The position numbers and the translations under genes are program-made. Below are positions 8,844 to 15,953 of a DNA stretch of 40,247 nt, in pieces. The notes under the pieces are model-generated. The model did no database searches and was not told where the DNA came from. It worked only from the letters and a program-made list of their open reading frames with translations. How positions within the stretch are numbered: the stretch's first letter is position 1; each line of letters begins with the position of its first letter. Origin of the DNA: Staphylococcus equorum (GTDB lineage Bacteria; Bacillota; Bacilli; Staphylococcales; Staphylococcaceae); contig NZ_JAMBPV010000017.1 of the NCBI RefSeq assembly GCF_029531845.1, positions 1 through 40,247 of the forward strand, read 5' to 3'.

Positions 8844-11030
8844 ATGCCTAATAATCAAGAAGTATCTCTTCATGTAAAAGCAATTGATAACAATGGAAAT
8901 GAATTTCAAATACCATTCAATGAACTTTCTGTTATGAAAGGAAGTGCTTTTAAAAACATTGATGAACTTTATCTAATTTCAAAAACAGAAGATTTAAAGA
9001 AAACTTACTCACTTTATGAAGATGATTTAGGTAAAGATGAATATGAAACAAGACAGATTCCTAATGAAAATAATCAATCAGTAGATTCAAGAATTAATTT
9101 AGATAATATAAATGGGCGACAATATATAGATCGTTTTTTCGAATTACAATCAAATTTATATCAAAAACAAAATATGTATAAAGATTTAGAAATAGATAAA
9201 TTAAAGAAAGATGATTCAGTAAGTGAAATGTATATAACTCAAAAATCAAAAGAGCTGGAAAAAGAAAGTGTTATAAATAATAGAAAAATAAATGGTGCTA
9301 AAAGTTTCATAAAAACTGAAAAGCCTAATTTCGATCCATTTCTTGAAGATAATTTAAATAATGTAAAAATTGTCGAAGAATTAAATCAAGATCTTTCTAA
9401 ATCAAATCAAAAAGACTTTTCTAATAATATGGATTATAAAAACGAATCTTTAAATAATAACAATGAGCAAAATTTCATTGAAAATAATGGTAATGTCATA
9501 CAAGAAAAAGAAAATCAAACAAACAATTTAAATCAAAATAATAAAGATTTTGAAAATATCACTTCCAAAGAAACAACACAAGAAAATGAAAATGAATCTC
9601 GATTAAATAAAGAACTAGAAATGAATAGGAAGTTTCCTAATAATCCATATGGAACAATAGAAGATTTTATTAGTAAAAAAAGTTATGATGAAAATCTTTA
9701 TGACGCTCAAAAAAAAATGGATAACTTAAATTTAAATTATAAAGATTCAGTTGAATTTTATAATAAAGTCAGTAATGAAATGGAAATAGAAAGTGATAGA
9801 ATTGAACAAACTGATACTTATAAAAATGCCAATGGAGAACAACAGAGCTATCAAAAATCAGCAGTAGTAAATAAGGTAGAAAAAGAAAATGGAATTAAAG
9901 AAAATAGCAATTATAAATTAAAAGATGTACTAGAATTATATGCTATTAAAAATTCTGATAATCAATTATCTAAAGAAATTGAAAACTACCAACCAAATAA
10001 TATACAGGATAATAAACTATCGGTAGATACTTCAAAAGAACTACAAAAATTAAAATCAGTAGAAGTGGAAAAAAATGTTATTGGTTTATTACCTAAAGAA
10101 CAACAAGAGAATAACTTTAATGAAACGCTTAGTCGATTGGATAAAAACAAAAGTTCTTTAAAAGATAATTTAAAAAATTATATGAGTAACGAGAAAATTG
10201 ATAATGCTATTAATTCTGTTAAACAACACTTTGATAATATAAAAGTTAAAGCAGAAGATGTTCAACAGACTTTTAAAGATTTAGGTCAATGGAACACAGA
10301 GAATAAATTCGTTAAAGATATAGATAATGTAATTAATTCAGTAAAGGACTTAGGAAAAAAACATGAAAATGAATTACTTCAATCTGATTCTAATTCCATC
10401 ATGTCTAAATTAAATAATGAATATTTAGAACTCAAAGAATTTGTAAATAAAGCAGAACAGGATAATAATGTTTTTAAGGAAGAACAAAATATAAGAAGCG
10501 AGTTTGTTAGCAAAATGCTTAATGCCAAACAAATAGAAATTGATTTTGATCCTAAAGAAGTCACTAAAGATTTATCGGAAAACCAAAAATTAGAAGTGTA
10601 TAATCATTTAAAAGATTTAAATCATCATTATCAAAATAACGCTAATACTACCAGCTTAGTAAAAGAACAAGAAAACAAAGTAATAATTAAAAATCTTGAA
10701 GAAGATAACCCAGAATTTATAAATAAACGTCAAGAACATGTAACTTTAAAACAATCATTACAACCAATAAAAATAGAAACTACTAATGAAAAGTTAGATA
10801 GTATTATTAAAGAAAGTAATATAGATATCAAAAAAATGGACGGTTTAGATAAAAAGAATTTTAAAGAAAGTAAAAATCAAGAAAAAACAATTACAAATCA
10901 AAATGCTCATGCTAATAAAATTAAATCTAACGACATGTTTAAAAAAATGGAGAAACTCAATCAACAAGCAATTAATGAAAATACAGAAAAGAAGGAACCA
11001 AAAATAAGTAGACAATCTATGACTAGATAG
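8844..11030 (+). CDS. long Asn/Glu/Lys-rich coiled-coil protein with relaxase-like C-terminus
   Basis: 728-aa hydrophilic protein with no membrane segment. I do not recognise a catalytic domain. Residues 1-60 look folded (VSLHVKAIDNNGNEFQIPF), then come long stretches of Asn, Gln, Glu and Lys (about 60-300) and predicted coiled coils (about 420-600). The last residues, KISRQSMTR, resemble the NNMTR end of the relaxase and the KGMSR end of the next gene product. AAAAAGGAG precedes the ATG at 8844. Encoded in the probable leading region beside oriT, it could be a protein sent to the recipient with the DNA, or a scaffold holding the relaxosome; both are inference. Confidence 0.8.
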   Translation: MPNNQEVSLHVKAIDNNGNEFQIPFNELSVMKGSAFKNIDELYLISKTEDLKKTYSLYEDDLGKDEYETRQIPNENNQSVDSRINLDNINGRQYIDRFFELQSNLYQKQNMYKDLEIDKLKKDDSVSEMYITQKSKELEKESVINNRKINGAKSFIKTEKPNFDPFLEDNLNNVKIVEELNQDLSKSNQKDFSNNMDYKNESLNNNNEQNFIENNGNVIQEKENQTNNLNQNNKDFENITSKETTQENENESRLNKELEMNRKFPNNPYGTIEDFISKKSYDENLYDAQKKMDNLNLNYKDSVEFYNKVSNEMEIESDRIEQTDTYKNANGEQQSYQKSAVVNKVEKENGIKENSNYKLKDVLELYAIKNSDNQLSKEIENYQPNNIQDNKLSVDTSKELQKLKSVEVEKNVIGLLPKEQQENNFNETLSRLDKNKSSLKDNLKNYMSNEKIDNAINSVKQHFDNIKVKAEDVQQTFKDLGQWNTENKFVKDIDNVINSVKDLGKKHENELLQSDSNSIMSKLNNEYLELKEFVNKAEQDNNVFKEEQNIRSEFVSKMLNAKQIEIDFDPKEVTKDLSENQKLEVYNHLKDLNHHYQNNANTTSLVKEQENKVIIKNLEEDNPEFINKRQEHVTLKQSLQPIKIETTNEKLDSIIKESNIDIKKMDGLDKKNFKESKNQEKTITNQNAHANKIKSNDMFKKMEKLNQQAINENTEKKEPKISRQSMTR

Positions 11031-11041
11031 GAGTGAATTAA

Positions 11042-12031
11042 ATGAAAAAAAACGAAATTTATGAAGATATATATAAAACAATTGAAAATACATCTTATTA
11101 CAAGGCACAAGTAGAAACAGAAAATCATGAACGTACAAATGAACTTAAAACAATTGAAGATAATTTCACAAAGTTAGATAAATCAAATGAAATTGATAAA
11201 CTAAACAGTGCTGAACATAAAGATGGTATAAAAGAATATTACAACAATATTGATAAATCGCAAGCCTTAACTGAATACAAAGAAAGTTACAGAAATCAAG
11301 AAGAATTATATATTTATCAATCTCAAAACGACATCTACAATGATAATATGCTTTCAAAAAAATATTTTGAAAACACTCAAAAATTGGATTATCTTGAAAA
11401 AAACATCATTAGTCCAACTGAAAAATACGAAGTCCAATCAGATGTTAAATCAGAACTATTGAACGAAGATAACAGAGAAACAAAGAAGGAAACAATCGAA
11501 CAAGAATATTCTAATTTCAGTGAAGAATTGTACAATAAAAGAGAACATCAAGAAGAAAGTGAAGAAACGCAAGAGAATATGTTAGATAAAATGGCAGAAA
11601 AGAAATTATATAATGCCAATGATGATATTATCAAAAACAATGCTAAAGTGATTCACTATATTAACGATAATGAAAAAGAAAAATTAGAGAATAAAGTTGA
11701 ACAATCAAAAAACTTTGAGAAACTTAATTCACAAGATATGATGTGGAAAATTGTTAAAGAAGAATCATTGAATAGCGAATATCTAACAAAAACAGATGAT
11801 AATATGTTAGACGCTCGTGCTAATGCTTCTAATATATCGTCACAGGTTGCTAATAACAATAGATCGCAATATGCACCTAAACAAATGAATAGAAACACAT
11901 CATATAATAACGCATACCAAAGTTTAGACAAATCAAAACAAATAACAAATACTAATTATACTGAAAATCGTGAAAATGATAGTATAGAAGATAGTAGAAA
12001 AGATAAACGAGATAAGGGTATGTCTCGTTAA
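11042..12031 (+). CDS. hydrophilic Asn/Glu/Lys-rich protein with relaxase-like C-terminus
   Basis: 329-aa hydrophilic protein with no signal peptide or membrane segment and no recognisable family. It consists mainly of charged helical and disordered sequence like the gene before it, and it ends in a basic tail, KDKRDKGMSR. That tail resembles those of the relaxase (MTR) and the 728-aa protein (MTR). TAGGAGTG lies ahead of the ATG, 11 bases after the previous stop. Its base composition is as AT-rich as its neighbours. A transferred or relaxosome-associated role is inferred from position and tail only. Confidence 0.78.
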   Translation: MKKNEIYEDIYKTIENTSYYKAQVETENHERTNELKTIEDNFTKLDKSNEIDKLNSAEHKDGIKEYYNNIDKSQALTEYKESYRNQEELYIYQSQNDIYNDNMLSKKYFENTQKLDYLEKNIISPTEKYEVQSDVKSELLNEDNRETKKETIEQEYSNFSEELYNKREHQEESEETQENMLDKMAEKKLYNANDDIIKNNAKVIHYINDNEKEKLENKVEQSKNFEKLNSQDMMWKIVKEESLNSEYLTKTDDNMLDARANASNISSQVANNNRSQYAPKQMNRNTSYNNAYQSLDKSKQITNTNYTENRENDSIEDSRKDKRDKGMSR

Positions 12032-12056
12032 AAATTAATGATTAAGGAGGTTACTC

Positions 12057-12437
12057 ATGAAAAAGTTTTTAGCGTTAACAGTATTAGGTATCTTGTTGCT
12101 AACGTTGTCTGCGTGTAACAAAGATAACGAGGGTAAAATACAAGGTAAATGGAAGGCAGATAATGCACAAGCAGTTTCTAGTGTTGGAACTGATCTTGTT
12201 TTTAAAGAAGGTAAAATACACAGTAATGGTAATTCTGAATCTTTGTTTGATTTGAAGTCTTACACTTTCAAAGATAAAGAGCAAAGTGTAATTCGCCTTT
12301 ATACCAATACCGCTGATGATGGTATTTATAGCAAAGACAATCCAAGAGTGTACGGCACTATCAAATTTAAAGACAACGACCATTTCTCAATAGAAACTAC
12401 AGATGATGGAACATATAAATTCAAAAAAGCCGACTAA
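12057..12437 (+). CDS. small secreted lipoprotein
   Basis: 126-aa lipoprotein precursor. The signal peptide runs MKKFLALTVLGILLLTLSAC, with lipidation at C20. The mature part has alternating beta-type segments (GKWKADNAQ, LVFKEGKIH, SFTIETTDDGTYKF-like pattern), reminiscent of small lipocalin-like or DUF lipoproteins, but I cannot name a family. A strong AAGGAGG site precedes it. It is the last gene of the relaxosome operon and ends in a terminator shared with the convergent XRE gene. It may act at the cell surface during mating, or be an unrelated passenger. Confidence 0.82.
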   Translation: MKKFLALTVLGILLLTLSACNKDNEGKIQGKWKADNAQAVSSVGTDLVFKEGKIHSNGNSESLFDLKSYTFKDKEQSVIRLYTNTADDGIYSKDNPRVYGTIKFKDNDHFSIETTDDGTYKFKKAD

Positions 12438-12455
12438 TTATTTAGTCGACTTTTT
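12427..12455. terminator. bidirectional terminator between lipoprotein and XRE genes
   Basis: CGACTAA (12431-12437) pairs with TTAGTCG (12442-12448), with A and T runs on both sides. The stop codons of both convergent genes lie inside the stem. Confidence 0.82.
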
Positions 12456-12696
12456 CTATTTTAGTCCTAACTTTTTTGAAAACATATTCAATTGGCACAC
12501 CATAAAATTCAGTCAACCTATAAACAAACATAACACTAATTCTTTCCCTCTTACCATTTTCAATTTGTGATAAATATGATTTGGTTATGCCAAGTTCATT
12601 GCTGACCTTTTCTTGACTTAAATCAATGTCTTTTCTAACGTTTTTTAGTTCTTTACAGACTTCTTGTAAAAATATGACAGATTTATCTTTGCTCAT
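12442..12696 (-). CDS. XRE-family transcriptional regulator (first of two)
   Basis: 84-aa helix-turn-helix protein of the XRE/Cro-CI (HTH_3) type. The DNA-binding core is LSQEKVSNELGITKSYLSQIENGKR (helices 2 and 3), followed by a short C-terminal helix. The start at 12696 follows AAAGGA; the open frame begins five codons earlier without a ribosome site. It is a paralogue in design of the next gene, sharing the SYLSxIENGKR turn. It may control repA, the relaxosome operon or its own gene. Its targets are not visible from the sequence. Confidence 0.86.
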   Translation of the reverse strand: MSKDKSVIFLQEVCKELKNVRKDIDLSQEKVSNELGITKSYLSQIENGKRERISVMFVYRLTEFYGVPIEYVFKKVRTKIEKVD

Positions 12697-12805
12697 TTTA
12701 ATTCCTTTCATATGTGTTGTTTAGTCATTAGATAAGGTATCACTACTTTGATAATATCCTTTGAATTGCAGTGTACTATTGATTACAACAAAAACCTATG
12801 TCTTT

Positions 12806-13075
12806 TCATTTCCAACTGTTTTGATCTAAATTCATTTTTTCTTCTGCTCTATATAATATCACTTTAAAATCCACATCATAATAGTTTGCTATTGCTAGGT
12901 AAGTTACTAAAGAAGTTTTCCCTCTTTTGCCATTTTCAATATCAGATAAATATGAAGCTGATATACCTAAGTCAAACGCCACTTTATCCTGTTTTAATTT
13001 CATTAGTGTTCTTTGATGTTTCAATTCTAAACAAATGTATTTATGGAGTTTTAGTAACTCATTGTTAGATTTCAT
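12806..13075 (-). CDS. XRE-family transcriptional regulator (second of two)
   Basis: 89-aa helix-turn-helix protein with core LKQDKVAFDLGISASYLSDIENGKRGKTS (about residues 28-56). The ATG at 13075 is preceded by GAAAGGG. It lies between the first XRE gene and the repA control region, on the minus strand, and reads away from repA. The pair looks like an old duplication or a two-repressor circuit. An upstream candidate promoter (TTGTCA near 13130, AT-rich -10) is only approximate. Confidence 0.86.
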   Translation of the reverse strand: MKSNNELLKLHKYICLELKHQRTLMKLKQDKVAFDLGISASYLSDIENGKRGKTSLVTYLAIANYYDVDFKVILYRAEEKMNLDQNSWK

Positions 13076-13252
13076 AATCAATTGCCCTTTCAATATTGTA
13101 CCTTTATATAATTATATTAGAATATAGGCATGACAAGAATAGCTTAAAGGTTTATATATCAACCCAAGAGTTAATAAAATGCTTTATTTAACAAATTTTT
13201 AATGTTATTATAGACGTACAATTAAATTAATGAAATTTCAGAAATCTAATTC

Positions 13253-13285
13253 ATTTTGCTATAAATTAGTGTTATGATTAATTTA
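13253..13285 (+). promoter_or_regulatory. candidate repA promoter
   Basis: Extended -10 TGTTATGAT (TATGAT at 13273-13278) with a poor -35 (TTCATT-like) about 17 bases upstream. It would give a repA leader of roughly 210 bases starting near 13285 and fully covering the antisense RNA. The stretch 13080-13250 upstream is AT-rich and holds only a lone AGACGT half-site (13212-13217). Confidence 0.5.
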
Positions 13286-13498
13286 TAGCAAATAAAAAGA
13301 GCAACTACTACTAATAGTTGCTCTCTGGTAATAAAACGTTCGGTCAAACGTTGATTTAATATTGATTTGATAACTGTATTATATAATGAATAATTACTTT
13401 GTGCAAGTATATTAATCATAAAATACAACCATTAAACTATTTTAAAACGTTTTATTACCTCTTACCAAAATTCAATTTATGGAAAGAGGTTTTTTATT
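13285..13498 (+). promoter_or_regulatory. repA leader: switch between long-range pairing and an RBS-hiding hairpin
   Basis: Hairpin ACCTCTT (13457-13463) with AAGAGGT (13484-13490), followed by a T run, hides the repA ribosome site and could also terminate transcription. A competing 14-bp perfect pairing joins GGTAATAAAACGTT (13327-13340) to AACGTTTTATTACC (13446-13459), which overlaps the left arm of that hairpin. RNAI binding at 13335-13352 would block the long-range pairing and let the hairpin form, switching repA off. This matches the reported logic of pSK41-like replicons. Confidence 0.75.
13293..13371 (-). ncRNA. RNAI: antisense RNA controlling repA
   Basis: A strong minus-strand promoter, TTGCAC (13401-13406), 17 bases, TATAAT (13378-13383), would start an RNA near 13371. 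A hairpin terminator with 10-bp arms (13298-13307 and 13315-13324) and a U run ends it near 13293, giving about 79 nt. It is fully antisense to the repA leader. Its main stem-loop, AACGTT-TGACCG-AACGTT, is complementary to the leader loop CGGTCA (13341-13346), which contains a UUCG stretch fitting the YUNR U-turn pattern of such kissing loops. Comparable RNAI molecules control repA in pSK41/pSK1-type RepA_N plasmids. A 60-codon frame on this strand is coincidental. Confidence 0.8.
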
Positions 13499-14911
13499 AT
13501 GTACAACAAAGAATATGAAGGCAATTTTTACAAAGTATTTCTATTTTTATTTTACGATGAAAATTTTTCGAAATTACCAACTAATGCAAAATTAATGTAT
13601 GTTTTATTCTGTGATAAAAATGATTTGAGTAAACAATCAGCAGCACAAGGTAACACTCAATTTTTTGATGAACAAAACCGTTTATATTCGATATATTCAA
13701 ATGAAGATTTAGCAAAAGATTTAAAAATAAACGTTAAAAGTGTTCCTAGACTAAAGAAACTATTGAAAGAAAAGGGATTGCTTGTAGAAGAACAACAAGG
13801 GTTAGGTATGTCTAATCGCATATACCCTAAACAACCTTACACAGATGGTTTCTTGTACCAATATGATGTCAGTGTATGGTATAAACTACCAAAAGCTCTT
13901 TTTTGTTATAAATACTATAATGAATTAGATAATCCAACAAAAATCTTTTATTCAATTTTATATAACACTTTCAGATATAGTCAGAACAAAGGGAAATATA
14001 TATATAATGGTAAAGTATATTGCTCTTTAACTTATAAAAAAATTAAAGAAATAACTGGTTTTGGTTATGAAAAAATTAAAGAAATGAAAAAAGAATTACA
14101 GGAAAAACATTTAATCACATATGAAAATGGTGGTTTTAGTAAAGCAGATCGTTTTTATGTACATTTACCGCAAGTAACAAAGAATATGGAAATAACTGAT
14201 TCTAAAACATGGGATTATTTAAGAAACACAATGATAAGCATAAAATATAAAAACACAAAATTTATTTCAGAGTATAGAAAATCTTTTGAAAAAGAACGCT
14301 ATAAACTGCGTCGTATCAAAGGAGTAACAAAATCGAAATCATGGAAGTCACAAAATCGAAATCATGGAAGTAACAAAATCGAAATCATGGAAGTAACAAA
14401 ATCGAAACCTAATAAGACTTATATTATTAAGCCTTATAGTAATAAGATTTATAGTAATAAAACTACTACCAAAAAAAGTGATAAAAAACCAAGTGGTAGT
14501 TTGAACAACTTATATTACCAAAAGTATTATAGAGACATAGAACAAAATTATAATATCAAACTTACAAAATTAGATAAAACAGAATATAATAAATTGTTTG
14601 AATCCTTAAAAGAAGAAATTATTACCTTTGCAATTGATTATTGTTCCAAAGGTAATAATCCCAAACAATATTTAAAAACAATATTAGCTAACTGGATAGA
14701 ATCTAACGTAACAACTATAAATCAAGCTACTGTACAAGAATATAAATACAAGAAAAAAATAACATCTAACCCAAATAATAATTCTAAAGAACTCACACCT
14801 AAATGGTTAGAAGAACGCAAAAATAATGAGTATATAGAACCAGTACAAACACCAGAAGAAATAGAATCATTAGAAAAAGACAGACAAGCATTTTTAGAGT
14901 CATTAAAGTGA
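13499..14911 (+). CDS. repA: RepA_N-family replication initiator
   Basis: 470-aa initiator. The conserved N-terminal domain (about residues 1-130) has the RepA_N hallmark FYKVFLFLFYDENFSKLPTNAKLMYVLFCD and a winged-helix region (YSNEDLAKDLKINVKSVPRLKKLLKEKGLL). A second helix-turn-helix-like region is at about 180-210. The middle of the gene (14321-14407) holds 23-bp direct repeats, the usual oriV location in RepA_N plasmids, so the protein binds inside its own gene. The C-terminal domain (about 320-470) is more divergent and tends to be host-specific. The ribosome site GAAAGAGG is inside the leader hairpin, so translation is regulated by RNAI. Confidence 0.93.
   Translation: MYNKEYEGNFYKVFLFLFYDENFSKLPTNAKLMYVLFCDKNDLSKQSAAQGNTQFFDEQNRLYSIYSNEDLAKDLKINVKSVPRLKKLLKEKGLLVEEQQGLGMSNRIYPKQPYTDGFLYQYDVSVWYKLPKALFCYKYYNELDNPTKIFYSILYNTFRYSQNKGKYIYNGKVYCSLTYKKIKEITGFGYEKIKEMKKELQEKHLITYENGGFSKADRFYVHLPQVTKNMEITDSKTWDYLRNTMISIKYKNTKFISEYRKSFEKERYKLRRIKGVTKSKSWKSQNRNHGSNKIEIMEVTKSKPNKTYIIKPYSNKIYSNKTTTKKSDKKPSGSLNNLYYQKYYRDIEQNYNIKLTKLDKTEYNKLFESLKEEIITFAIDYCSKGNNPKQYLKTILANWIESNVTTINQATVQEYKYKKKITSNPNNNSKELTPKWLEERKNNEYIEPVQTPEEIESLEKDRQAFLESLK
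14321..14407 (+). repeat. candidate oriV: tandem repeats inside repA
   Basis: Four tandem units begin at 14321, 14343, 14366 and 14389. Their shared core is GTAACAAAATCGAAATCAT (unit 2 has GTCAC; the fourth is partial). Unit length is 22 bases for the first and 23 for the next two. Because 23 is not a multiple of three, the same DNA is read in different frames as KGVTKSKSW, KSQNRNHG, SNKIEIM and EVTKSKP. This separates selection on DNA from selection on protein and supports a binding-site role. Confidence 0.82.
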
Positions 14912-14981
14912 GTCTAGGATATGTATTACCTAATGCAATATAAAACACTAAAAAGCTTTTAAAATTAAGGAGAATGTTAAG

Positions 14982-15215
14982 ATGGATCAAAATTTCGATA
15001 TTAAGAATACTAAACAACTTTTTGAAGTTTTTAGAGATAAAGAAATTATTATTTACTTAAACAATGAAAAAGAAACAATAGTAAGTGGCACAATGATACA
15101 CCACACTTCATTTGAAGTTCTAATGAATGTGAAAGTGAAATTAAAAACTGGAGAAAAAGTAGAAAAATTGAGGGTAATACCGAAGCACAGTATATTAATT
15201 GCTAAAGAAAAATAA
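14982..15215 (+). CDS. hypothetical protein downstream of repA, 77 aa
   Basis: 77-aa protein with alternating beta segments (EIIIYLNNEKETIVSGTMIHHTSFEVLMNVKV), compatible with a small beta-barrel or SH3-like/Hfq-like fold, followed by a basic C-terminus. I do not recognise a family. AAGGAGAATG precedes the ATG. It lies 70 bases after repA and ends at a strong terminator, so it is likely co-transcribed with repA. Its function is unknown; a plasmid-maintenance role is only suggested by location. Confidence 0.7.
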   Translation: MDQNFDIKNTKQLFEVFRDKEIIIYLNNEKETIVSGTMIHHTSFEVLMNVKVKLKTGEKVEKLRVIPKHSILIAKEK

Positions 15216-15220
15216 AAAAA

Positions 15221-15242
15221 GAGAAGTAACATGTTACTTCTC
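15221..15242. terminator. bidirectional terminator between repA unit and artA-like gene
   Basis: A 22-bp perfect palindrome with GAGAAGTAAC and GTTACTTCTC arms and a 2-base centre, flanked by A and T runs, lies between two convergent genes. Confidence 0.85.
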
Positions 15243-15249
15243 TTTAAAG

Positions 15250-15420
15250 CTATTTTTTATCATGATCGAATTGATTATACATTTTAATAAATTGACTTAA
15301 AACATCTTCAACTAGCATTGTTCTAGTTGTGTGAGTTTTAGATAATCTAACTAAATTATCTAATTCTTTTACAGTCGATTTTTTTAAACTCAATGTCACT
15401 GCATGTTTACTATTAGTCAA
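15250..15420 (-). CDS. ArtA-like ribbon-helix-helix transcriptional regulator
   Basis: 56-aa protein with one RHH domain: strand HAVTLSL, helix KKSTVKELDNLVRLS, and helix TTRTMLVEDVLSQFIKMY. The start is TTG at 15420 because AAAGGAGG lies just ahead of it; the longer frame to 15468 lacks a ribosome site. It is transcribed divergently from the T4SS operon, as reported for ArtA of pSK41, a master regulator of transfer and partition genes. Its own promoter is TTGATT, 17 bases, TATAAT with extended TGG. It is the best candidate to bind either the ACRTCT-N7-AGAYGT operators or the TGGTATAAT promoters; which of the two is undecided. Confidence 0.82.
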   Translation of the reverse strand: MTNSKHAVTLSLKKSTVKELDNLVRLSKTHTTRTMLVEDVLSQFIKMYNQFDHDKK

Positions 15421-15459
15421 ACAATTACCTCCTTTTTTAGTGCTATTAGTATTAAAAAT

Positions 15460-15510
15460 ATAATACAATTATACCAATATTTCCCTTATTAATCAATGCT
15501 ATCATCTAAT
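15460..15510 (-). promoter_or_regulatory. artA-like gene promoter
   Basis: On the minus strand, TTGATT, a 17-base spacer and TATAAT with an extended TGG. The sequence after it, GGTATAATTGTATTATA, contains inverted AT-rich blocks that could be an autoregulatory site. Confidence 0.65.
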
Positions 15511-15538
15511 AATGTATGAAAAAAATCATAAAAAAAGG

Positions 15539-15567
15539 TTGTATGTGTAGTTGTACAATGGTATAAT
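15539..15567 (+). promoter_or_regulatory. T4SS operon promoter
   Basis: TTGTAT (15539-15544), a 17-base spacer and TATAAT (15562-15567) with an extended TGG; the first gene starts 37 bases later. The core matches the TGGTATAAT seen at the relaxase, relaxosome and artA-like promoters. Confidence 0.72.
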
Positions 15568-15603
15568 ATAATCATACTTAAAAAGACAGGAGGTAAGTTG
15601 ATT

Positions 15604-15837
15604 ATGGATCAAATTTTCCAACCTATTCAAGATATTTTTAAAGATTTAGGGAGTAACTTATTGAAACTTGCAACATATGTTGCAATCGTAGGTATTATTA
15701 TTTGTGGTTTCGGTGCAACAACTGGTTCAGAGAAATCTAAAGAAAAATTTAAAACTGGTTTCATCGTTGTTGTAGGTGCATTTGTTGTAATTCTTTTAGC
15801 AAGAACAATAATATTCGCTGTTAAAGGTTACTTCTAG
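15604..15837 (+). CDS. small two-TM pilin-like T4SS subunit (VirB2/TrbC-like)
   Basis: 77-aa membrane protein. After an amphipathic N-terminus it has two hydrophobic helices (about residues 20-42 and 50-75), with Gly-rich stretches and a short charged loop (TGSEKSKEKFKT), the plan of VirB2/TrbC pilin-type subunits. The start is ATG at 15604 after AGGAGG (ten bases); a TTG two codons earlier is too close. It is the first gene of the T4SS operon and is separated from the rest by a long-loop hairpin that could thin out downstream transcription, which would fit a highly expressed structural subunit. Confidence 0.72.
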   Translation: MDQIFQPIQDIFKDLGSNLLKLATYVAIVGIIICGFGATTGSEKSKEKFKTGFIVVVGAFVVILLARTIIFAVKGYF

Positions 15838-15873
15838 AAATACAATGAAGATGAAATTTCAAGGAATTACCAT

Positions 15874-15924
15874 AAGGTATTGTTTTACAACTTAGAACAC
15901 TAAACTGGAATCAAACAATACCTT
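15874..15924 (+). terminator. possible attenuator inside the T4SS operon
   Basis: Perfect 12-bp arms AAGGTATTGTTT (15874-15885) and AAACAATACCTT (15913-15924), with a 27-base loop, followed by TTCTTATTCC. The U run is imperfect, so partial termination or protection of the upstream mRNA end are both possible. Confidence 0.55.
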
Positions 15925-15953
15925 TCTTATTCCTAAAGATAGGAGGTAATCAA

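Noticed and set aside
10845..11138. 97-codon minus-strand frame across the end of the 728-aa gene
   Set aside because: It is the complement of Lys/Asn-rich coding sequence, spans a gene junction and has no ribosome site.
13212..13217. Possible thirteenth operator upstream of repA (AGACGT)
   Set aside because: Only one half-site is present; the position where the other half should be is unrelated.
13246..13428. 60-codon frame on the minus strand over the repA leader
   Set aside because: It coincides with the antisense RNA promoter, stem-loop and terminator, and has no convincing ribosome site.
14321..14407. CRISPR-like or protein repeat interpretation of the 23-bp repeats
   Set aside because: There are no spacers, and the peptide reading differs in each unit; RepA_N plasmids carry oriV at this place in repA.
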